A stretch of DNA of 40,188 bases. It comes from Branchiostoma floridae. Lineage: Eukaryota > Chordata > Leptocardii > Amphioxiformes > Branchiostomatidae. Numbering within the stretch: the stretch's first letter is position 1; each line of letters opens with the position of its first letter. The stretch lies in assembly GCF_000003815.2 (NCBI RefSeq), contig NW_023365785.1:49075-89262 (forward strand), given 5' to 3'. The position numbers and the translations under genes were made by a program. Below are positions 10,309 through 17,977 of the stretch, in pieces. The notes beneath the pieces were generated by a model. It was not told where the DNA came from. It was given only the letters and a program-made list of their open reading frames with translations, and made no database searches.

Positions 10309-10360
10309 TATAAGATTGGCCCTAGCGTCAAGTAAGCGCTATAAGATTGGCCCTAGCGTC
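10299..10360. repeat. 31-bp tandem duplication next to the MITE
   Basis: A 31-bp unit beginning AAGTAAGCGCTATAAGATTG and ending CCCTAGCGTC occurs twice in direct succession (10299-10329, 10330-10360). Its first bases overlap the right-hand target duplication. Confidence 0.8.
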
Positions 10361-10730
10361 ATATATCACCGATACATATAACATAACTAAGAATGTAAAC
10401 CTGCGGTAAAGGATTACGCTGTTGATGATATACCTGATTGTTACAAGATGACAAATGTTCACTGTAAGGCACTGTAACACGCACCGCAAAGTTGACAGAC
10501 TAATGTATCATTGATGTCAGAAGATTCTACGGATCAAGAGATGATTTCAATGTCCTTTATGGTAAAAAAAAAACAGTTCAGAACTGTGCCATGTTTCACC
10601 TCTTGACTTCTTTTGATTCTCCTAATCTTTCTCCGATTTATCTGGTCACCTGAAATTTCATCGAATGTATTGTCAAGGTGTTAAAGCTTGTTGCTAATAA
10701 AAGATATTTCCACTTTTGAATCTAGTCTAC
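10361..10730. other. No recognisable feature
   Basis: AT-rich; no supported exon or repeat. Confidence 0.45.
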
Positions 10731-11185
10731 CGGCAAAAGTTGCCCCTAAAATTGCAGGAAATTGGGATTCAGGGGGACCAGATTTCAAAATTTCTAAAGT
10801 CCCCCTTGGGACGGCTCCCGCCTTCGGCGCTGAACATGGTGGAAATATGCTGCCGGAGCTAGCGTCGTTTACAAGCAAAATGTGCCCCTGAAATGCAGAA
10901 AATGAAAAGTTTCAAAGGGTCCAGATTTTAAAAGTTTATCCGCCCTTCAGACGGCTTGCGCTTTCGGTGCTCACGTAGTGAAAATATGTTTGGGCGGTAT
11001 GTCTTTGCCCTCAAATGTTTTTTTTTTCTCTAGAAAATTCAGAAGATTTAGCTTGATCTGTGAGCAAAATCTGTCTCTCGAAATACAGGAAATGGCGTTT
11101 CAGATGGTGCAAATTTCAAAAACTCCCCGAAACTACCTTGCGACGGCTCGTACCTTCGGCGCTTGAAATGGTGAAAATGCATGTA
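10731..11185. repeat. Three diverged tandem units of an interspersed repeat
   Basis: The order 'CCCCT/TCTCG-AAAT(T/A)CAGGAAAT..., TTTCA(A/G)(A/G)GGGTCCAGATTT, TCCCC..GACGGCTCGCGCCTTCGGCGCT, ATGGTGAAAAT' occurs near 10742-10855, 10890-10990 and 11080-11180. The same block is in the hAT-like element at 3843-4189 and, reversed, near 12005-12100. Frames crossing it are open by chance. Confidence 0.6.
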
Positions 11186-11251
11186 TATTTGTATCGGAAA
11201 ACTGATCCTAATTGCAGCCGCCATATACTCATATGTCTTAAGAAATACAGT

Positions 11252-11351
11252 NNNNNNNNNNNNNNNNNNNNNNNNNNNNNNNNNNNNNNNNNNNNNNNNN
11301 NNNNNNNNNNNNNNNNNNNNNNNNNNNNNNNNNNNNNNNNNNNNNNNNNNN
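11252..11351. other. Assembly gap (100 N)
   Basis: Run of N of nominal length. Confidence 1.
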
Positions 11352-11391
11352 ACATAATGCATAATTCGAACATACTAAGAAACCAAAATAT

Positions 11392-11697
11392 GTGTCAGAA
11401 GAGCACCAAACAGCATCATACGAAGTTCCCGACTTAGAATATGTTCTCTACAAAATACTACTCCGTGTTCCCAGAAGCTCCGTCAACGCCGCGGTATGGG
11501 GAGAACTAGGAGCTTTCCCATTATACATTGACACCCAGACTCATCTGATAAAATATTGGCTCAGGCTGCAGAACATGTCTAATGACAGACTAGAACTGTG
11601 AAAAAATCACGATGTAGCTGTCGAAGGACACCAAGATTGGGCTGCACATGTTCAAGATAAGCTAAGGCGACATAGATTCCGAAATATTTATGTCAAA
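11392..11697 (+). pseudogene. LINE C-terminal remnant with in-frame stop
   Basis: The frame reads KILLRVPRSSVNAAVWGELG then AFPLYIDTQTHLIKYWLRL, a TGA at 11599-11601, then (same frame) EGHQDWAAHVQDKLRRHRF. The order 'LLGV.....N..V.GELGR.PL......R...YW.RL ... W...V...L...GF' is a familiar C-terminal tail of non-LTR retrotransposon ORF2 proteins. Homology-like sequence on both sides of the TGA shows that it is a nonsense change in a once longer frame. Upstream sequence is in the gap. Confidence 0.6.
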
Positions 11698-11794
11698 TAG
11701 TTTGGAATATCAACTTCGATTGATCATATTTCAGTTGTTTCTGCATCAATTTCATTGTATTACATATCAATAGAAAGCTTGTTTGCTTCTCTAG

Positions 11795-11945
11795 AGCTCT
11801 GTTTTATTTGGTCAATAGTTTGCCAAAGTGTAAGGAAGCAACAGACACTCACATATCAAGCTCACATACACACAGCAACCTGATCTGATGCTCCTTGAGA
11901 AGTAATTTGAGAAAAAGTGAGCCAGCAACTATTCGCCTAGATGTC
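11795..11945. repeat. Diverged direct repeat, copy A
   Basis: Shares with 12489-12626 the order TTTATTTG, CAATAGTTTGCC, CACA, ACAGCAACCTGAT, AAAGTGAG.CAGCAAC and CTTAGA or CCTAGA. About 694 bp separate the two in direct orientation. Confidence 0.6.
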
Positions 11946-11999
11946 CTAGCTTGACACTGAAATCTGTATGAGTGGTAAAGTTTTTGAGGACAACGCTTC

Positions 12000-12252
12000 C
12001 GCAACATATTTTACCCTGTTCATAGCCGAGGGCCGGGAGGCTCGGAGAAATTTTGAAATATGGACCCTTTGAGACGCCATTTCCTGCATTCTCAGGGGTT
12101 CTATCTGGAATAAGACTTATTAGAATTAGAATTGTTTTCTTCATGTCTGTTTGGCTGGCGGACACGAAGTCAACTATACAGAATGTAAAGCCCAACAAGA
12201 AGGCACAGAAACACGTCAAAAACCGCAAAAACCTCTGATTGGGGAGAAATAG
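12000..12252. repeat. Composite repeat: reversed 10.7-kb block plus MITE piece
   Basis: 12000-12095 is a reverse-complement relative of the 10.73-11.18 kb unit (AGGGCCGGGAGGCTCGGAGA, TGGACCCTTTGAGACGCCAT). 12135-12252 then carries ATTGTTTTCTTCATGTCTGT, GCCCAACAAGAAGGCAC and CTCTGATTGGGGAGA, matching the loop and right arm of the fold-back at 13635-13833. The left arm is missing. Confidence 0.55.
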
Positions 12253-12488
12253 TAGCGCTGTAAGTAGCGATTCACATGTAGATTTTGGGGCCCGGAAGGA
12301 GGGTAAGGTATATATACATTTGTAGCTCAGCGGTGAAAGGGATCCCATAAGCAAATGGCTCTATGTTTATATGTAATATGAGCTCTTACTGGCAATGTAT
12401 TTAATGACATTAAAGAGATGAAATATATATATATTTTTTTTTAAATTGAAGGCTTAGATATCAAAGAGATTATTTCAGGTTAATACTT

Positions 12489-12626
12489 TTCTGCTTTATT
12501 TGAGCAATAGTTTGCCCAAATTAAGAGAAACAGCAGACAACACACACAAAGCTCGCACATGTACAGCAACCTGATGCCGCCAGATAAGTTGATACAAAGT
12601 GAGTCAGCAACGATTCTCTTAGATTA
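12489..12626. repeat. Diverged direct repeat, copy B
   Basis: Partner of 11795-11945. The pair could be a tandem duplication later opened by insertions, or terminal repeats of an old element. I see no TG..CA ends or primer-binding site that would make them LTRs. Confidence 0.55.
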
Positions 12627-12667
12627 GTGAAAGCAAGGAGGTTATATAACCTCCTTGGTGAAAGCAA
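12627..12667. mobile_element. 24-bp perfect palindrome with direct-repeat flanks
   Basis: CAAGGAGGTTAT and ATAACCTCCTTG (12634-12657) form a perfect 24-bp palindrome. GTGAAAG precedes and follows it exactly (12627-12633, 12658-12664), and the direct match extends to GTGAAAGCAA. The layout is the same as at 4948-5001. Confidence 0.65.
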
Positions 12668-12702
12668 TATTTCCTTGGCGTGATAAGAGACATTATAGGT
12701 AA

Positions 12703-13582
12703 GGCCATACCAATTTAATTTGTTGGTTCTCGGATTTTTTCAGAAAAAAGTTGGAGCGACAGGGCGAAAAAAAAAAAAAAAAAAAAAACCTGCAACAAGT
12801 CTGGATTCAGGTCCAGAGTTTCAGGTTGGTAATTCCAGACCTGAAACCATGGTATATGTGTGGCAGAATACTTATCCAGTTACAATTACATGAAAAATTT
12901 GCATGTAAGCATACATTTTATATTTAATTTCAACAATACAAATGCAAAATAATGTGCAGTATTACAGAAGTACACACAGTAATAAAGCTTAACAGTTGTA
13001 ATAAATCATCATAGTAAATCATTAACAACATTAAAAAACTTTTAAAAAGGTTGAAAAACTTTTTCAGCATAGTATAATGTCTAATGTATGTTAGCAACAA
13101 GAAAATGACTTCATTTCACCCCAAAAATAAGAGTGCCTGAAACATCTGATTCCTTGTCCTCTTTGTGAAATCTGCAGTTTAAGCAAAAAACGCTAGAGGC
13201 GTGCTCATTTGCATGAAATTGCATCTCATTTACATACTTGTGACTGGCTACATGGCGGCCATTTTGGTTTGCCGAATCGTCATTTTTCAGCACAAATTTC
13301 ACGATCTATTGGTGGTTTTCGATGATTTACAACACAAAGGAAAACATAAGCAGGTGCTAGTTGTTTTTGTATGTCCAGTACTTGTTTCAGAAGTTTTGTT
13401 TAACTGAGCCGAAGTTTGTCCAGCAACTTGTAGGTACCAGGTAACGGGGCCATGTAACTCTCACGAACATGCAAATTAGTTCTCATGAACATGCAAATAA
13501 CCTCATGGATTTTTTTTTTTTTTGAAATTGGGAAAAATAGAAGCGGCGATTCCGAGAACCAACAAATTAAATTGGTATGGCC
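12703..13582. mobile_element. 880-bp non-autonomous element with 31-bp TIRs
   Basis: GGCCATACCAATTTAATTTG plus TTGGTTCTCGG at 12703-12733 returns exactly reverse-complemented at 13552-13582. Just inside are a 22-A run (12767-12788) on the left and a 12-T run (about 13510) on the right. No transposase-sized ORF and no convincing target duplication. The interior (12790-13500) is AT-rich and otherwise unremarkable. Confidence 0.75.
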
Positions 13583-13634
13583 CAAGTAATGTTCTTCCAA
13601 CCACCGCTAACTGACAGGTCTAGACATGTTAGTG

Positions 13635-13833
13635 TACTCTCCAAGCAATGGTGTTTTCGGCAGTTTTTGACGTGTTCAGTTGGGTCTCTTTGCTGGGCTT
13701 TCTATTGTGTATTGTTTTCTTCACGTCTGTTTGGCCGGCGAACATGAAGGCTCCTGTACAAAATTGAAAGCCCAACAAAAAGGCCTAAAACACATGAAAA
13801 ACAGCCGAAGCGCAACCTCTGCTTGGTGAGATA
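13635..13833. mobile_element. Fold-back MITE, CTCCAAGCAGAGG family, copy 3
   Basis: The left end TACTCTCCAAGCAATGG pairs with the right end CAACCTCTGCTTGGTGAGAT. GCTGGGCTTTCTAT and ATTGAAAGCCCAACA are the inner arms. The loop (TTTTCTTCACGTCTGTTTGG, CCGGCGAACATGAAG) also occurs at 12135-12185. Confidence 0.7.
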
Positions 13834-13924
13834 CAGTATAATACACATAGTGTAATACACATCTATGTAGAATTTTTGCCCTGTAGGAGTGTAAGGTAAA
13901 TATAGCTTAGTTCACGGTGATATG

Positions 13925-14260
13925 TACTCCCCACGCAAAAGGACTGGTTTTAACGTTGTTTTTTATTTTATTTTGCTATGTCGCCAAACCAAGTGTTTAA
14001 AGAGGAAGTTTGAACAAAAAAGAAGGCCCGACAAAACCGCCTGGAAAAAAAACGTCAAAACCAGTCGGAAGCTCCTTGCAGAGGTTTGGGAGCAAAATTG
14101 CGGCATTGTTATGTGCCGCGTCTTTCGTCCGCCCTCCCCAACAAGGGCGGGACAAGAAAGAGGCATATGATAAAGTCTCAAATTTTTCCCAACTGCTCGG
14201 AGCCGAATCTCTGTTTGGGGCGTAAGGGCAGGCAATATGCCTAACTAGTCGATCCATGGT
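13925..14260. mobile_element. Diverged fold-back elements
   Basis: ACTGGTTTTAACGTTGTTTTT (about 13940) pairs with AAAACGTCAAAACCAGTCGG (about 14050). ACTCCCCACGCAAAAGG and CCTTGCAGAGG are probable worn termini of the CTCCAAGCAGAGG family. 14085-14260 adds GCGGCATTGTTATGTGCCGC and CCGCCCTCCCCAACAAGGGCGG hairpins. The overlapping frames on both strands follow from the inverted-repeat structure and are not genes. Confidence 0.5.
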
Positions 14261-14341
14261 GGGTTTGATAACAAATACACATCTGTGTTTGGTTGGTGTG
14301 AATGAAAGGTGTAAAAGTCCCCTCCCCCTGGAGTTAATCCT

Positions 14342-14640
14342 CGATGTAGTTTTTCAAAACCGACGTCGGTTTTCAAAGCGATGTAGTTTTTCAAAACCGA
14401 CGTCGGTTTTCAAAGCGATGTTGTTTTTTAGAATCGACGTCGGTTTTCAAAGCGATGTGGTTTTTCAAAACCGACGTCGGTGTTCAAAGCGATGTGGTTT
14501 TTGAGAACCGACGTCAGTTTTCGAAAGCGACGTGTATTTTCAAAACCGACGTCGGATTTCGAAAGAGCTTCGACGTCGGGTTTCGACGTCGGGTTTCAAA
14601 AAAGCGATGTCGGTTTTCAAACAGCGACGTTGCAACGTAA
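14342..14640. repeat. 37-bp minisatellite with GACGTC palindrome
   Basis: GACGTCGG recurs at 14362, 14399, 14436, 14473, 14510 (GACGTCAG) and 14548: five intervals of 37, 37, 37, 37 and 38 bp. The best units contain the perfect 18-bp palindrome AAAACCGACGTCGGTTTT, joined by CAAAGCGATGT. From 14560 the array decays into shorter GACGTCGGGTTTC pieces. CpG density is well above the surroundings. Confidence 0.85.
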
Positions 14641-14751
14641 AATAACGAGCGAGAGGTGACCGTGACATCGGATACCTAAAACGTCGACCGACGCGCAACC
14701 GGGCTATCGGCCTCAAAATACAACGCTCGGAACCGCAAACTACACAATTAC

Positions 14752-14851
14752 NNNNNNNNNNNNNNNNNNNNNNNNNNNNNNNNNNNNNNNNNNNNNNNNN
14801 NNNNNNNNNNNNNNNNNNNNNNNNNNNNNNNNNNNNNNNNNNNNNNNNNNN
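14752..14851. other. Assembly gap (100 N)
   Basis: Run of N of nominal length. Satellite sequence begins right after it. Confidence 1.
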
Positions 14852-14873
14852 TAAATTCTTAGCAATATTGCAT

Positions 14874-15853
14874 TTAACCCTCAAGCACCCGACCTTTTTT
14901 TTGCGACTAAAATGACCGAGTGGGGTCCAAACGGACCCCAAAATGTTTTGTTCATATAATCTCAGTTCCAATTCCTATCGGTGATCATTATACATACATT
15001 GCTTCGTCAATGAAAGAGGAATAGTTCGACATGTTAAGGTGTTGCTAATTCTACCTCATTATCATAATTTATGCAAAAAATCAGAAGGACCATCTTTTAC
15101 ACTAATCATATTCTGACCAGAGAGGGGAATTTTGAGGCCCTCAGCAACCTTTATGTCGCATAACTCATCAACGGCTAGTGCCAAAGCTAGGAAACTTGGT
15201 TATATATCACAAAATATTGTTAGCAAATTTTTTTGTCAATAAAGTAAATTCATCATTATTTGGGGTTGCCATGGCAACGGAATTATGACAGTCATATTTT
15301 TGCCAAAATTTGCCAATTTCGATTTAAACAAGGTTTTGTTGGTAAACAATGCTTGTTTTCTTACAACAATAAAATTCTATGAAGTTCAATGCTATTTTCA
15401 TGATTCAAAATTTATAATTTATGCTAATTTCATGACGTCATCAGTCAAAATCCAAGATGGCCGACCTTATTAGCTTAATGACATCATACTGTCGTCATAT
15501 TATATGGTGATGACACGTAAGTTTTCATGAGGATTTAGTTTTACATGTTTATTATGCTCTGAAAGTTTGGTGGTGATACGATAAATAGTTAGGAAGTTAG
15601 ATTCAAAAGTTTGTTTCAAAAGCGACACTTTTTTGCTGGGGTCCGTTTGCACCCCAGACGGACTGATCACGGACTTTCTTTATACCTTCCACCGTATTGT
15701 ACCTATCTTCATAAAAACTTAGGAGGAGGTATAGAAGATGTTGGCTGACAAAGTCACAGAAGGAATTTTTCTTCACTTTAAAAATGTTCAAACGGCACTG
15801 CAAAATGTACGCCTGGGGTCCAAACGGACCCCACTCGGGTGTTTGAGGGTTAA
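14874..15853. mobile_element. piggyBac-like MITE inserted at TTAA
   Basis: The element is 14878-15849 (972 bp), flanked by TTAA on both sides. Its ends CCCTCAAGCACCCGA and CTCGGGTGTTTGAGGG are inverted. Both ends also carry the subterminal hairpin GGGGTCCAAACGGACCCC (about 14924 and 15817), with a related GGGGTCCGTTTGCACCCC at 15638. TTAA target duplication and CCC/CCT-type termini are the hallmarks of piggyBac. No transposase ORF exists, so it would depend on an enzyme supplied elsewhere. The host sequence on both sides is the satellite of the next entry. Confidence 0.8.
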
Positions 15854-16435
15854 GCACTACCTTTGCCTTAACCCTAACCCTAGCGGTTAATGCTTAAGTC
15901 ATATCTCAGTAAGTAAGCGCACGGTTTTAAAACGATTTGCAGGTAACAACTCTGTACCAAGATACCCTTTCAATGATACCAAGTTTGACCGACTAGAATA
16001 CACTCTTAGCAATATTGCATCTAAGCACTACCCTAACCCTAACCTTAACCCTAACCCTAACCCTAGCGGTTAGTGATTAAGTCATATCTCGGGAAGTAAG
16101 CACCCGATTTTCAAACGGTTTGCAGTTTACAACTCTGTACAAAGATACCTTTTCAATGATACCAAGTTTGACCGACTAGAATACACTCTTAGCAATATTG
16201 CATTTAGGCACTACCTTAACCCCAACCCTAACCATAGCGGTTAGTGCTTAAGTCATATCTCGGGAAGTAAGCACCCGATTTTGAAACGGTTTGCAGTTTA
16301 CAACTCTGTACCAAGATACCTTTCGAATGATACCAAGTTTGACCGACTAGAATGCACTATTAACAATATTGCATCTAAGCACTACCCTTACCCTAACCTT
16401 AACCCTAAACTACATAGCGTTTTCTCCTTTTTTTT

Positions 16436-16977
16436 NNNNNNNNNNNNNNNNNNNNNNNNNNNNNNNNNNNNNNNNNNNNNNNNNNNNNNNNNNNNNNNNN
16501 NNNNNNNNNNNNNNNNNNNNNNNNNNNNNNNNNNNNNNNNNNNNNNNNNNNNNNNNNNNNNNNNNNNNNNNNNNNNNNNNNNNNNNNNNNNNNNNNNNNN
16601 NNNNNNNNNNNNNNNNNNNNNNNNNNNNNNNNNNNNNNNNNNNNNNNNNNNNNNNNNNNNNNNNNNNNNNNNNNNNNNNNNNNNNNNNNNNNNNNNNNNN
16701 NNNNNNNNNNNNNNNNNNNNNNNNNNNNNNNNNNNNNNNNNNNNNNNNNNNNNNNNNNNNNNNNNNNNNNNNNNNNNNNNNNNNNNNNNNNNNNNNNNNN
16801 NNNNNNNNNNNNNNNNNNNNNNNNNNNNNNNNNNNNNNNNNNNNNNNNNNNNNNNNNNNNNNNNNNNNNNNNNNNNNNNNNNNNNNNNNNNNNNNNNNNN
16901 NNNNNNNNNNNNNNNNNNNNNNNNNNNNNNNNNNNNNNNNNNNNNNNNNNNNNNNNNNNNNNNNNNNNNNNNNNNNN
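16436..16977. other. Assembly gap (542 N)
   Basis: Run of N inside the satellite; the missing sequence is probably more of the same. Confidence 1.
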
Positions 16978-17599
16978 TAACTCTAACTTTAACCCTAACC
17001 CTAGCGGTTAGTGCTTAAGTCATATCTCGGGAAGTAAGCACCCGATTTTGAAACGGTTGGCAGTTTACAACTCTGTACCAAGATACCTTTTCAATGATAC
17101 CAAGTTTGACCGCCTAGAATACACTCTTAGCAATATTGCATTTAAGCACTACCCTAACCCTAACCCTAATTCTAACCCTTGCGGTTAGTGCTTAAGTAAT
17201 ATCTCGGGAAGTAAGCACCCGATTTTGTAACGGTTTGCAGTTTATAGCTCTGTACCGACGTTCCTTTTTAATTATACCATTTTTGACCGACTACAATACA
17301 CTCTTAGCCGTATTGCATCTAAGCACTACCTTAAACCTAACCCTAATCTCAACCCTAGCGGTTAGTGCTTAACTCATATCTCGGGAAGTAAGGACCCGAT
17401 TTTAAAACAGTTTGCAATTTACAGCTCTGTACCGACATTCCTTTTCAATGGTACCAAGTTTGACCGGCTAGAATACACTCTATGGCATACTGCCTCTCAG
17501 CACTACCCTAACCCTAACCCTAACCCTAACCCTAACCCTGCCCCTTCCCAACGATACCAAGTTTGACCGACCCTAGCCTGAACCCTAACTGTTAGGGTG

Positions 17600-17975
17600 T
17601 GAGTAGTCCTTAACTTATTGATTGATGAGAAATCATCCGATTTGGAAAGGTTTGGAAGAGACCTTAATGTTATAGGTGCTCAAATTTAAACACTCTTAAC
17701 TCGACAACAATGCAAGCAATCTGAAATTTAATTTTTACTTTTCAACTCGCCCCCAAGAGACCTTTGCAATGATACCATAGTTTGCCTATTTCAGACACTT
17801 TTTAAGTTTTTTTTTCAGTTTAGGTCACGTGTACAGGGACTTAACTTTAAAAGCCCATAACTCGCTAATAATGCAAGCAATCTGAATACGGATTGCTGTG
17901 GATTTTCAACGCCACACCAAGAGACCTTTCCAATGGTACAATACTTTGCTTGTTTGAGACGCTTTTCCAAAATTA
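17600..17975. repeat. Two diverged ~180-bp units linking the satellites
   Basis: AACTCG, AATGCAAGCAATCTGAA, TTTTCAAC, CAAGAGACCTTTGCAATG and TTTGCCTATTTCAGAC (17697-17800) recur in diverged form at 17860-17965 (AATGCAAGCAATCTGAA, CAAGAGACCTTTCCAATGGT). They share the 'CTTT.CAATG(A/G)TAC' motif with the upstream satellite and look like an older branch of it. Confidence 0.6.
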
Positions 17976-17977
17976 GC

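Larger units (their letters stand above)
14852..17560. repeat. ~177-bp satellite carrying telomere-like CCCTAA tracts
   Basis: Units recur with GCGGTTAGTG or a close form at 15883, 16066, 16237, 17004, 17181 and 17358 (intervals 183 and 171, then gap, then 177 and 177). Each has a CCCTAA-type tract of variable length, then GCGGTTAGTGCTTAAGTCAT, ATCTCGGGAAGTAAGCACCC, ACGGTTTGCAGTTTACA, ACCAAGATACCTTTTCAATG and CACTCTTAGCAATATTGCAT. A last unit ends in a purer CCCTAA run at about 17507-17540. On the plus strand the C-rich strand reads rightward. The piggyBac-like element interrupts the first unit. Confidence 0.85.

Noticed and set aside
11795-12626. LTR retrotransposon
   Set aside because: The two direct repeats lack TG..CA ends, a primer-binding site, a polypurine tract and any gag or pol frame between them.
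14256-14640. Repetitive plus-strand frames (FKTDVGFQSDV-like)
   Set aside because: Translation of the 37-bp minisatellite; non-coding tandem repeat.
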